DNA of 64,000 nucleotides from Helianthus annuus (lineage: Eukaryota > Streptophyta > Magnoliopsida > Asterales > Asteraceae), in the NCBI RefSeq assembly GCF_002127325.2, contig NC_035436.2, positions 18,548,205 through 18,612,204 on the forward strand, written 5' to 3'. The first letter of the stretch is position 1. Each line of letters opens with the position of its first letter. The notes below the pieces were generated by a model, which worked only from the letters and a program-made list of their open reading frames with translations, made no database searches and was not told the origin of the DNA. Below are positions 33,753 to 46,143 of the stretch, one piece after another. The position numbers and the translations under genes were made by a program.

Positions 33753-36700
33753 TCACAGCGACTTGAAAGTTTCTTCCCTCGGCTTAGGCTTTTTCTGCAA
33801 CAGCTTCCGAAGCTTCTCATTCTCATCAACTCTCTTCTTCTCCTCAGCAGCCATCCTTTGATTTAGTGTATGCCTCAGCATATTGTCTTTGTCTTCACGT
33901 TCTTTCCGTTCTTTCTCTTTCTTTAACTTATCTTCTTCTTCAATCTTTCGCCACTTTGAGTTCCTATCTTCAGCTTTGAACCAGATTTTGTTTACAAACA
34001 AACATTCGATGTCTTTAGCAGAGCAGTTCACCAACCACAAAGGATCATATATAAAGATTTCTCTAATCTCATTCTCTGCCCTGTAAGTAATCACAACTTG
34101 AGTCGATATACAGCTGTATACCCAACATACAAAACCTTTATAAAACTCTTGTTCCATTTTCGGCATAGGGATATTCTTGATAACTCTAGGCTTCTTCACA
34201 TGTAAAATTGTCTCTTCAATTCCAGTCACTGGATCTACCCTCTTCACTTTCTTCGGGTAATGAGGCTTCCAGTGCTTGAAGTTTTTCAACGATTCATACT
34301 TTATCAAACCCCACATAGGCACATCGTTCTTTCTGATTGGATAGCCCAATGTTCTAACCTTTGACAACTCTTCCACATCCCACCAGGGTAGGGACATAAT
34401 ATCATAAAGACGTTCAAAGTATTGCGCACCGTATTCGTATTCTCTACGAATAGCATATGCATTAACTTGAGGTAGAAATCCCCAGCTAATGATATCACCA
34501 AGCCAAACATCTCTATCTCTCTTGTAGAACTTCAAAGGACGCTTAAACTTTCTTTCAGTGTCTTTACTCTTTACGGAACCACTTCTTTCTCTCTTCCTTT
34601 TCTGGATCTTTCGTAGTACCGTCAAAGTTCTTATCTTTCAAAATTTCAGCAACTTTTCACCTTAGTTCATCTCTGTTCTCTTCACTGAAAAACTCAACAA
34701 GAGTTGGAAAGTTAGACGTGTCTTCAGATACAACCTCTTCATCACTGCAATCCTCAACCTCAACCCTGTCATAGTTATCGGCTTCATCAACATACTTGTA
34801 TACATAATCAGGTTGTTGGTTGATATCGAACGCATTTAACTCTTCTTCAAAAACAAACTTAAAATCAGGATTATCAATCCTTGTCAGCTCAATAATCTCA
34901 GCCATTGTACACATGTGCCTGATCTCACCTTCTTCTACTTCAGGCTCTAAACGCAAGATTAACTTTTCAACTTTATCAACGTTTTGATCATCCACTTGCT
35001 CCCCCTCACTTTCAGCACTTTCATGATCTTCATTTGCATCATCTTGAGTAAAATCATCAACATTTTGTTTAGTCGATGCTTCTGTAACTGTAACACCAGT
35101 ACCACCCTGATCATCATCATTGTCATCACTGTGACTGCTAGCAGAGGATACATCATCTGCATCATCAACTTTCTCATCATCATCATCCTCTTCATCATCA
35201 TCTTCATCAACATCTTCCTCGTCATTAATAACATCTTCAAGTAATACATCTTCCTCAAAAATAGCAGACACGGGAGATATCGGACGAGGATTCTTAATAG
35301 GAGACTCAGCAACAGTAGATACAGCTATTGATCTTTCAGCAACTTCAGAACCTTCAACACCCTTTCCTTTATACTTCATTTCAGCATCAATTTCAGCTTG
35401 ACGTTTCGCTCTTAACTCTTCAACTTCTATCTCTTCAAACCTCTCCTCTATAGACTTTCCGAGCATATTTTCAAGCACTTTATTCATCATATACAACTCA
35501 TGTTCTTTCATGGATTTCGTAGCTTCTAATTCTTTGTTTTCAACTCAAAATACTTATTCTGCTCATCACGTCGTGCTTTTTCTTCTTCTAACTCAGCAAT
35601 TTTCACCTTCATTATATCTATCTCAGTCTGATGTGCTTCAATTTTCTTTAGCAACGACTTGTTCTTAGATTCAACCTTCTTAACACGCATCTCAAGTATC
35701 TTCTCACGATCTGCCAATCTCCTATTCTCAACCAACACTGCATCAACCTTCTTTTCCACATTCTTTACTTATGCAACATTTGCAAAGTCAAAATCTCCAA
35801 TTTCTTCAAGAGAAATACCTTCTGGTGGAATATTTGGAAACATTGTTTGTAACCAGAAGAACCAGGTGTGGATGGAACATGTGGTTGTGAAGTTGGTGGT
35901 GTTTGGAAGATTTGTTGTGAAGTAAGAATAGGTTGTTCTTGGAATGTTGTTTGATGTGGTGGTGTAAATGTGGTGGTGATTGATGTAATGGTGATTGGAT
36001 AGGAGATGGTTGTCTTGGTGGTGATTGATGTGGTGATTTTGGTGGTGATGGTTCAGGTGGTGGTGATGGTGGTGGTGTAGGTTGTTTTGTTTTTGGTGTA
36101 CGTTTTGGCAGCCTAAGAGTCAACTTTTGTCTTGCTGCTCTTGGAGATGCAATACTCTTTCTAGCACTTGCTTTCTTTCCACCACCAGACGGAGGCGTCT
36201 GAGATTCTATCACATGCTCAGGCGATGGAACATACAAAACATCATCTTTCTCCTGTCTCCTCTTTCTTTTCAACTGCTTTTCTTTTGCAATCTCAACTTA
36301 AATTCTCTTTGCACGTTCTGTTTCATCAATTTCTTCATCAGACGAACTTGATGAGCTTTTATCACCTTCGTCACCTTCTTTCTCACCAGCTTCCTTTTCT
36401 TTCTCAGCATTAAAAGCATTAAGAGACTTAAGTAAATTTGCAGAATCAGGAGATAAACCAACATCTCCTTCAACATTCACTTCAGTTTCAGTTTCAGCTT
36501 CAGCTTCTTCTGCTTCTGGTTCTTCTTTATCTGATTCATCGACAAGCAAAGTCTCAACTGTTTTCTTTCGACGTTTCTTAGGTTGAGATGAAGAACCTTC
36601 TTCAGTTTGTACTTTCAGAGTTGCTTTCTTTCTTTTCTTCTTTTTCTCTTCTTTTAAGAACCATTCGTTGCCAGATTCTCTGAAATTTTTAAGAACTTTC

Positions 36701-37491
36701 AGCTCATCGGCATAACTCTTTTATTTCATTTCTGCTCCATTCCTCCGGTTCTGATGATTGACTGGATCTGGATCTTGATAATTCTTGTCTTTGATGAAGC
36801 CAAAGAATTCAACTTTTGACGATGGCTCTCGATGATTTGGATGATATCTAGCCAACTGCTTCAAAGATTCATTATCCATGTGATATAAAATCAACAAATC
36901 ATTCTTCTCGTCTCTTTCCAACTGAGGATAAGCGTGATCTAACATCATCTGGATAAAACGTGAATACACCCAAGTCTTGCTCTCTGTGGTTGTATTCTCA
37001 ACCAAATAATGAAACACAATCTTCGAAAAGTTATACTTCTTGTTAAGCACTAGAGCTGTCACCATGTTCATTTGGTAATCTCTCATCACGTCGTAACCCC
37101 CTTTCCTGTGACTGAGAGCGAGTACAACAGAATGAATCAGAAACTTGTACAACCTTGGAAAACATGCTTTCAAATAATTTGCTCTGTTCAGATCACCGTT
37201 GTAACCCATCCTTAACATACACCCTTTTACCATCCTCTCTGGGAACTTCGTTGGAGAGTTCTCATCATCCGAAAAATTCATCACCTCTCTTACAAGCTGT
37301 TCAGTGATAATAATTGGTTCGTATTTTCCATTCACCCTCACAACTGAATTAATTGTCTTGTTTGCTTCATCATAAGTTGCCTTCTCCCAAAAACGCTTAA
37401 TATGAGATCTGAACACCAAACGTTGATCCGATAATGCTTTCTGTATTGGCAATCTCTCCATAAACTCCAGAATTCCTGTAAATCCAACCAT
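33753..37491 (-). pseudogene. gag-like protein of minus-strand gag-only element, unit B
   Basis: Better-preserved copy of the protein described at 5844-10534, without the 912-bp duplication. From the ATG at 37491 the N-terminal domain is open to about 36721, including PERMVKGCMLRMGYNG, which is deleted in A. Breaks then occur near 36720 (stop), 36300, 35830-35870 (frame), 35770, 35530 and 34660. The C-terminal SWGF domain and basic tail are open from 34625 to the TGA at 33753. A 42-bp stretch of the C-terminal part (ending HFQRVV-like in A) is missing near 33965. Same inferred role. Confidence 0.65.
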
Positions 37492-37556
37492 TTTTGGAAT
37501 CTTTTTATCATAAACACAACAAGTGTTGTGCATGGATCAAACAGTACGTTCAAAGT

Positions 37557-38080
37557 CTGCAAAAACACAACACACAAACAGATTCAACACTTAGAAAAAT
37601 TTCAAACTCAAAACAGAATTTCAAACAAAATTACACATTCCATGCGGAAATACATCTTAAACGAAATTACATCTACTAACTAAATCAGCTCATTCGGAAA
37701 TACATCTCAAACGGAAATATACTTCAAACGATATTAGTGATTTGAAACGAAATTAACCAAAATCAAGATTTATGAACTGATGATTCAATTGATGGCATGG
37801 GTTTGTTCTATTATGAATTCCGAGCACCATGATGTGTTTTTTATTCATTTTCGACCACTGAAATGTCCTAGATCTAAGTTCAAACATCCTGAATCGCCGA
37901 CAACCCTTAAATCAGTCAAATTGAAACCCTAATCACAATCTATGTCATAATCCGAGTACAAGGGTATATTATTTAGTTATTAAACATCATAAGTAAAACC
38001 TAGATCTAAGATTTTTCAACTGTTTATCACCGTTCAAACGAAATCAGACAAATCCGGTCAAATAAACACAGATCTCTCAC
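37557..38080 (-). other. Probable leader intron, minus-strand gag-like element, unit B
   Basis: Same donor (AAAG/GTGAGAGATC) and acceptor (GTTTTTGCAG/ACTTTG) as unit A but 34 bp shorter, the difference lying in the motif-rich half. Confidence 0.55.
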
Positions 38081-38081
38081 C

Positions 38082-38439
38082 TTTCCCATGATAATAGTTG
38101 AACCAGCCAACTAAAATCAGAAATCTATCAACAATCGGACAGTATAACGGCTAGAAAACGATGATTTTGTGATATCGTTCGAAATCTCCTTCGACAGCAC
38201 ATTGAAACGGAATTACAGAAATAATGATTTCAAACGGAATTATGTCACTATTTATAGACCGAGTAATTCCGCGTGGAATTACCTTTGATGACCTTTCACG
38301 CGAAATTACTTTCAAACGGAAACATGGTTCACGCGGAATTAAGCTTTCAAGCGGTATTACCTTTCAAGCGGAATTAATGTTTCAAACGAAATTATATTTA
38401 AAATTTTTTAAATTTCCAACTTTTTGAGAATTTACAACA
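38082..38439 (-). promoter_or_regulatory. Promoter / U3-like region, unit B
   Basis: TATA box CTATAAATAG (minus) at 38248-38257 with the same cloud of ggaatta motifs as unit A. Several motif copies are closer to the consensus GCGGAATTA here than in A. Confidence 0.45.
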
Positions 38440-39628
38440 CACCCAGTTAACCAAGTCCAAATTAATGACCCTGGTCAACTGTTTAGCCTGCCAAGTCCAA
38501 GTTAATGACCTTGGCTGACCAGTTTATGAAGATGCTGATTTTTGAAACAAATTTTAAGTTCAAGTTAATGAACTTTTGAACTTTCAAGCAATTTCCAATC
38601 ACTTTTTCAATCTTCTGCTTACACACCCCTCATGATCCAGACATGTTCTACACATAAGACTTTAATCATCTGATACCCAACGTCTGTTGTCGAAAATAAG
38701 ATGAAATGAAAATCTTTTTGGATTATGAATATAATAAGCAGTAAACTGTACACACAATATTTTTGTGAGCGTGTTAGGGGATCATATTAGCTTCCGACAA
38801 GATACGAGTACCGTTAAGCTTAAATTTCATATACAGCATTAAACAATTTGCTTTGATTGTCGATATACTGATCCTCTTAAATTCTCACACAATTTTCAAT
38901 CTATTCGGGATACGAATTAAGTGTTTTAAGATCTTGACTTTTACGCGTGTACCACCTCAGAATATACTCCCGTATCCAGATCACTATATTCAGTCTTACA
39001 GGTGAGTGCACACTAATGATATCTGTAATTGGGTGAATGCGAAACCATGAGAGCTCAGGTCAGAACTTTCGTTTAGCAAAGAGATGATGGCTCGACTTTC
39101 GGTAGGTTCCCTTTAGGGAATCTTTTTTACAACAGCACATGATTAGCATTTTGCAATGTTTCATCGTTTTTTTATGCTGAGGGGAGGCTTTACGAGTAAA
39201 GCTTGTGCAGAGTATTATACGAGGACTAGGCTATTGCTTCCGCAAAATCAGAAGTCCTGGTATAATACCCCAGATATCATCACGTACAAAGACCTAGTAT
39301 GTCAGAAATAGGACCTTTCAAACGAGATTTCAGGGGTTACCTATATATCCTAGAGATGTTCCCCACGTAAAATCAAGTTATTATTTTTGTTTATATCCCA
39401 AACAAATCTACTAAATGTGCAAAAATCTATGGACACATCATTTGCAAGACTGTTTAACACATTTTATCTTTACAATTCTTTAGCGTACTGCATATGTCTA
39501 GCTAATGTACTATCATTTCCCCTTTTTACACAAACTCTTTTTCAGTTTTACAATGTTTTTGGATTTTTCAAATTTTCTATTGTTTTTGGATTTTGAAATT
39601 TTATCATGTTTTTGTATTTTTCTGCAAA
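38440..39628. other. Non-coding segment, unit B
   Basis: Counterpart of 11519-12714. B has a few extra bases (GGTATAATACCCCAG near 39260) and lacks a duplicated CTATATATCCTGG phrase seen in A near 12400-12440. No frame is supported. Confidence 0.3.
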
Positions 39629-40480
39629 CTTTCTTCTTCACAAACAATACTGGAGCACCCCAAGGCGATGAGCTAGGACGAATAAAACTTTATCCAAAAG
39701 CTCTTGCAATTGTTTGGACAATTCTTCCAGTTCGGTTGGAGCTAAGCGATAAGGTGCTCGAGCTATGGGCGCTGCTCGAGGGGCTAGCTCGATCTGGAAT
39801 TCGACCTGGCGATGAGGCGGTAGCCCAGGTAAATCTTCAGGAAACACTTGAGGAAAGTCACGTACTACAGGAATATCCTCTAATCTCTTCTCTTTCGTTA
39901 ATGCGTCGGTAACAAGTGCTAAAATAGCGGTGTGGCCCACCACAGCACCACTCTTGTCGCTTTGAACTTCGAGAGGTTCTTGACCAGAACGGGGAATACG
40001 AACAATCTTTTCTTTGCATAGGATCTCTGCTTGCTGTTGGGATAACCAATCCATTCCGATGACGATGTCGAAACTACCCAGGACTATAGGAATGAGATCG
40101 ATAGAGAAGGTCTGACCAGCGAGGACAAGATTACAACCCTGAACTATGTGTGTGGCCTCTAGACTTTTACCATTTGCTAACTCTATGACATGTTTGGTGT
40201 TCAAAAGTGTTGGGGTACGCTTGAGCATTTGACTAACTTTTAGGGACATATAACTGGTATCGGCACCCGAATCAAATAAAACAGTAACATAAAAGTCATC
40301 GAGAAGGAACTTACTCATCACCACATTAGGATCATTCCTTGCTTCACCCTGACCCAGCATGAACACTCGACCCCTAGCACCGTTGTCATTATTGTTTCCC
40401 CATTGTTATTCCTGTTATTGTTCCCGTTTCCTTGGTTGTGGTTCTGATTCTGATTCTGATTTAGCTGTGGGCAGTGTCTC
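39629..40480 (-). pseudogene. pol: Gypsy protease and truncated RT start, unit B
   Basis: Same protease (LFDSGADTSYM, IVIGMDWL) and same truncation into A/T-rich DNA as unit A. Here a 42-bp in-frame deletion removed the segment after SGAVVG, between two GCCCACC-like words. The stop seen before VFPED in A is absent. A frame change in the RT entry segment near 39690 differs from A, so decay continued independently. Confidence 0.82.
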
Positions 40481-41638
40481 TTGAAGTGACCTTCAGCGCC
40501 ACACTGAAAGCATCCTTTGTTGCCCTGTTGCCGTTGCTGATTCTGCGGCGCTTGCTGTTCCTGCTGACGATACTAGTTTGCAGGCCGGGAGCTCCTGCAA
40601 TCCTTGGCTTCATGACCCATCTTGAGACACCTCTGACAACGACACTTGTTGCACTGACCACTGTGGTGTTTGTTGCATATATTGCACTTCGGGTGATTTC
40701 CTTGATATCCACCCTACCCCTGACTACCAGAATATTGCTGACTAGGACTCTGGTAGTCATCAATCTTTCGCTGCTGTGCCTGGGACTGAACTGTAGTCGA
40801 ACCCTTGTTGGAATCTCCATCCCATTTTTGCTTGTTGTCACTGGGAATAGCATAAGTAGTAGTAGTGGTAGTAGTACCGATATGCTTAGGCAGCTTGTTC
40901 TGATCCACTGCCTGGTCTGTGAGACGATGAGCAAGATGAGTAACATCCTAGATGGTAGCAAGGTTAGCAGAGGTCACATGGCTTTGAATCTTTGGCACTA
41001 AACCTTAGAGGTACAACTCGATACGCTTGATGGGAGGATCCACCATAGTTGGACACAAGATGGCCAGCTCGTTTGACCTTGTCGTATACGCCTCTATCTC
41101 TGACCCTATCATCTTCAGGTTAAAGAACTCCACTTCCAACTTGTGGATGTCATCACGAGTGCAGTATTCCCGCTTGATCAGTTCCTTGAAGTCGTTCCAT
41201 GGGGTGGCATTAGCAGTCGCCAACCCCAGCATCTGAACTTGCGCATTCCACCAAGTCAGCGCAATGCCTTTGAGAGTACTAGTGGCATACTTCACCCTAC
41301 GAGCCTCAGGGCATTCACACATCTCGAAGACCGACTCGAGCTTCTCGAACCAGAAGAGGAGTCCAATGGCCCCTTCAGTGCCACTGAAAGTGCTAGGATG
41401 ACAGTCCATAAAAGTCTTGAATGTGCATACAGGTGGCTGAGCGTTCTGACCTGTTGTGTATAAGAACAGGACAAGGTTAAACACAAGAGTTGGTTTATGA
41501 GGGTAGGATCTAAAGACCCTAGAGTGAGTTGCGACTGCAGGATATACCTCCTGCTTGAGCGGCTGCAAGTGCCGCAACAACTTGTTGGTTAATCTAAGCC
41601 GTCAACTGGGCTTAAGTCATGTTGACACGTCCACTCAT
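40481..41638 (-). pseudogene. gag: Gypsy gag with the 97-bp insertion, unit B
   Basis: Same Gag as unit A. The first ATG is lost (GTG); the next ATG is at 41638. Private stops include TAA and TAG in the first 15 codons (TAA replacing a CAA), TAG in the Gln-rich block near 40574 and one near 41006. The 97-bp GT-AG segment is at 41451-41547 with intact ends. Confidence 0.82.
41451..41547 (-). other. 97-bp GT-AG intron-like segment, unit B
   Basis: Identical length and ends to 14581-14677. In this copy the codon after the acceptor is CAG rather than the TAG of unit A, so removal gives an open Gly-Gly-Gln junction. Confidence 0.65.
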
Positions 41639-41949
41639 GATCTTCACAACAAAAGGGAAACATGAGTGAGAGAGGTTCACGAAAGTGCGATGACAGAAGA
41701 GAGTAAGCACACATGTGTTTTCAAACAACAGTTGTTGTGTTTATCTAAGCATACTATGAGCAAAGTTCTATGTAACTAACAAGTAGGCAATAAAACATAA
41801 ACCATATCACCTAGAAATGTGAGTCTTGCACGTGGAGCAAGGCTTCGTTGTGGATCGTTGAGCACTGTTCTGGTTATAGTCTGGTTTTATCCAAAAGTTT
41901 TCCCTTTTTAAAACCAAGTTCACTATAACCAATGGCTCTGATGCCAATC

Positions 41950-44709
41950 TGTCACACCCCCAAAAATTCGCATGCGGAGTATCACCGCTTGGAGGCGTGA
42001 CTGACCAGGATCAAGCCACCAATCATATTGAACATTGTAAGAATAATTAAAGTTCAACCCATCAATACAAAAGGTGTTCAAATCAAAACATAGTTAAGTG
42101 TTTGGCGGAAGCATAAATGTGAAAACCCAAAACATAAGTATTAAGTTCAAAATGTTATAATGTTTTTAACATGGCATCCACTGTCCATGTCCCACAATGA
42201 CCGCGCCTCCCTGTGCAAGCTCCATGTGTACCTACCTACCTGCAAGGCATGTAACAGAGTGTCAACAACAAAGTTGAGCGAGTTCACAGTTGATTGTTCT
42301 GTTATTGAGTTCGTTTCAGAAATTGTAAGTTAGTTTCATAACCATGCATTACCCAGTACCCTTGTTTCCCAAACTTTTACAATAGTAAGTGGGGGCTTCC
42401 CTTGTTGTATGTACTAGACTAGTTGTATCTATAGGTGACCTTCCCAATCCGAGGACAATGGTATGTATGAGTTTACGTAGGTTTTACATAAGTGCCCTTC
42501 CCTATCCGAGGACAGTGGTACGTAGCGAGTACGTAGGTTTAGCACTGGTGTCCTTCCCAATCCGAGGACAGTAGTACGTAGGTTTTACGTAGGTTTTACG
42601 TAGGTTTGTTGATGCATGGAATGTTTGTTGACTTCGTCTGCATTACGTCTTAGGTCAAGATAGGTCAACATAGGAGATTAAAAGTCAAAATTATGTTTTA
42701 TGTTATAGTTTCGCTTATGTGTCATAAGCTAGATATAGTTCCGCTCATAGGGTATCAGGTGGTTCCGCTTTTATGTCATATAGGTAGTTCCGCTCATATG
42801 GCAGTCCATATGAGCGAAACCTGCTAGACTATAAATACCTGATCAGTTCATTTGTATAGGTACGTTGGAGCGGAACTTGTGCAGTGCTTTTGTAACGAAA
42901 CTCTGTCAAATCTGTATCAAAAAGCAATAAAAGAAAAGGAATTGAATAGGAAAAGCTGTGTAACTTCATTTACGTTGATTCTGCCTTCGTACGTGAAGAT
43001 GAACGTTCTCAACTGATTGTTTAGGGTCGGAACTCGGTCCAACAAGGTTTTACGTAGGTTTTAACACTGGTGTCCTTCCCAAACCGAGGACAATGGTAGG
43101 TAGGTTTTACGTAGGTTTAGCACTGGCGTCCTTCCCAATCCGAGGATGGTGGTAAGTATTCTAGTAGTGATGAAAGTACTAGTAGTCATACAATCCAATT
43201 CCCAACCCACCGGGAATCCCATGCCCTGGAAGGAGTGTTAACTCACCTTGGTTTGCTTGGTATGCTTAACTACTCGTTTTCCAATTAATCAGTCAAAGCC
43301 TACGGTATGCACGTGTACATAATCAGTTTACATTCACGAAGTTCACGTATATATATACAATCACAGTGGTATTGAATCAGTGATCACGAATAACACAAAG
43401 CACGTATTCAAGCTCATGCAAGTCATGTTTATCATTTAACAACAGTTAACTAACCCAGTTAACCCCTAACAGAATTAACCGAGTTCACTGTGCAGTTTAC
43501 CCATTTGACGAAACGCCCCTTGTTTCGTCGAAATGCCCTTATGACGAAACTCCTTGTTTCATCGGACCTTCCCTCGGCAAAACACCCCTGTTTCGTCATG
43601 ATCACCTGTTTCGCCCTGTTTCGTCGTATTTACTCTCGGCGAAACACCCCCTGTTTTGCCGTGATTTGTGTTTCGTCTAAAAGGTCAGTTACGTCGTGTA
43701 ACTGATGATTACCCAGAAACCCTAACCATTATCCTCAGCCGTTACACACTATCATCGATCATCATCATACGGAAATCATTCGATATTGAATCAATCAGAG
43801 CAGAATCATACATTAATCTCAAATGATCTATATCATACAATGACTATTACATGAACACAAATTCACAACATCAACCAATCAATCCCATAGAACAACGTCC
43901 TATTCGAAGCCACAACAACAAGAACCCTAAACATTACAGATTCAACACTTTGTTGTCACATAATCCGAATAGCGTTTACGAGTTTCATTATCATTCATAC
44001 ATATCATAATAACCAATCAAAAGGGATCCAAACATAAGACCAAGCATTACACACATTGCTGAATCATATCTTTGATCTAACAGTTAGCTATGCTAGCAAT
44101 CAATTATTCGTGTAAGGGTTAAATACTAACCGGGATAAACGGAATTACTGACTTGATCGATCTAGAGGCTTCGAACACACAGGATTGCCGTCGCTAAGGG
44201 GAGAAAGCTCTAGGGTTTCTAATTTGTTAAAAGTGTTACGAATGAAACAGTGGGACTTAATAAGTATACGCGTAACATACTAGGCCCTTAATGGGCTTCG
44301 GCGAATCAGTGGGCCGGCGAAACACTTGTTTCGTCGGGATAAGGACGGCGAAACACTTCTTGATTCGTCGTGTGGGTTATGGCGAAACTGAATTTGTTTC
44401 GTCGGGTATAGTTCCTAATCTCAAACAGTTTACAAGTTCATGTAACCAAACACTATAATCACATTAAATAGATAATCATATCAAACAAACATCTCAACAT
44501 ATAATCCAACGTGCACAATTACAAGGCAAACAAGTTGTACAAGTAAACACTAAACAATTAACGTGCAATTAATGCGAAGATGGAATCTTGGAAACTCGAG
44601 TTGTCACATTATCCCCAACTTGAAAGAAATTTCGTCCCGAAATTTAGCATGCGGTTACTGAGGAAGCTAGTTGTGTTGTGTAGTTTACTGGTTTTCCTGG
44701 GGTGTCACA
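41950..44709 (-). mobile_element. Gypsy 5' LTR, unit B (2760 bp with insertion)
   Basis: Same inverted ends as 15081-17376, with 13 substitutions in the first 460 bp against unit A. It is enlarged by the solo LTR at 42607-43044 plus its 5-bp duplication, placed inside the 56-bp subrepeat array. The GTTTCGTCG/CGAAAC clusters are retained at about 43506-43680 and 44300-44400. The primer site is just left (41934-41946) and has one altered base (CTGATGCCA). Confidence 0.87.
42607..43044 (+). mobile_element. Solo LTR (438 bp) with 5-bp target duplication AGGTT
   Basis: Starts TGTTGATGCATGG and ends GGTCCAACA, with TGTTG/CAACA inverted ends. AGGTT lies immediately on both sides (42602-42606 and 43045-43049). 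Unit A lacks the insert at the same site, which proves the boundaries. Inside are TATA-like CTATAAATAC (42829-42838) and several TTCCGCTCATA motifs. It is the product of LTR-LTR recombination of a full element inserted after the A/B duplication. Length and start resemble the LTR at 5355-5791, but the body differs. Confidence 0.93.
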
Positions 44710-45451
44710 CTGGAGGTGCTAGGCAGCGTTAGCTTCTGTTTTGCGTGAGCAAAGACCTAGTTGTACGTCTGTCGCCTTATAGATCAATTTACACCTGAAA
44801 GAGGCCCTCTATTGCCCAAAAACCTATATCAAATTGAGAAAACTAATTTGATATGTACATTATATCAACATTTCTGCTTATGATCTATTTTGTTATTTTC
44901 TCAATCTAGTCCCAGTCAAGGTTTTAGAAATCTAAGACAGACTTGTGGAAATATGTGGTAGGGAAACTGCTTGCATGATAGAGTGTGCTGATTGAAATTC
45001 TAGGATTTGATTAGTATTTGTTAGGGTGTTCATTTTTAAAATATTAAAACAATGATAAAATTAGTTACAGGCAGTCATATGAAAAAGGTCTAGGGAGATG
45101 AATTTAGGTGGACAAATATACTAGCAATCGTTCGGATCACTTAGTAGTAGATCAATGTTGATAAGTGAAGTCAAGCCCGACACCTCGTGATTTGATCCCT
45201 GAGCAATTACGATATTTCCTAATTTTATTTTTGTAAATAATTGTTCGATATTATTTATTTGTGTTTGTAGGTTTTAGTCTCGTAAAACGTGAAGGTAAGG
45301 GTTTATTTAAGAAAATAAACGATTTTCAAATGAGCTTGAAAAATTAATTAAAAATTTGATTTTTGAAATCATGAAATTGAGTTCAGACTTGGTTCCAACT
45401 CGAAATCACGGTCTTGGCCCAAGTTGTCTCAGGCCCGGCCCATGATCATGT
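44710..45451. other. Non-coding segment 5' of plus-strand element, unit B
   Basis: Counterpart of 17377-18123; nothing coding is seen. It is about 8 bases shorter near 45292 than in A. Confidence 0.35.
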
Positions 45452-46139
45452 GATATAAAAGTATGGTTTCGAGTCAGAACCTCATTCCACGTGAAATCAA
45501 TTCCCTGTTCCCTGAAATTCTCTCTCATTTCCGACTCGAGAACTCCGATTCTGATGTGTTTATCTACGATTTTGACTCACTAACATCAGTCATTTGAAGG
45601 TAATATCAATTAAACACTGGTATTTACTTGGAGATTACTTGAAGGTGTGAAGAAATGTTTGAAGATTTGAAGATGTTTAAGAACCCTAATTTTCTACATA
45701 ACTTGGTCTTCAACAAAATCAAAGGGTGTTTATGGATTTTAATCCATAATTATATGATGATGCTGATAAAAAATTGTTTGGAAGGTTTCCACTCAGGTTG
45801 CAAGTGAAGAACCTTAATGGGACTCGACATCTGCCGGTTGCGAGTCGCAATCTCCGTGGTTTCGACTCAAAACTGGACTCGAGACCTTGAGGTTTTAACT
45901 GAAGATTCAGACTCGAAACCATCTGATTCCGGCTCCAAATCATCTGACTTCGACTCGAGATCTTGTGGTTTCAACTCGAAACCATGATTTTTCTTATAAA
46001 AATTATTTTTGTCCACTCACAACCAAGTCAAATTGCATGGTCTCGACTAATTCATCCTTGTTGACTGAGTTGACTTTTACTTGATTAAATTTCAAATTAA
46101 CTAAGTTAATTCCATACTTAACCTGATATATTTTTGTAG
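45452..46139 (+). promoter_or_regulatory. TATA box and leader intron of plus-strand element, unit B
   Basis: TATA GATATAAAAG at 45452-45461; intron 45600-46139 (540 bp) with donor TTGAAG/GTAATATC and acceptor TTTTTGTAG/GAAC. The start codon ATG follows at 46144. All elements match unit A in position and length. Confidence 0.5.
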
Positions 46140-46143
46140 GAAC

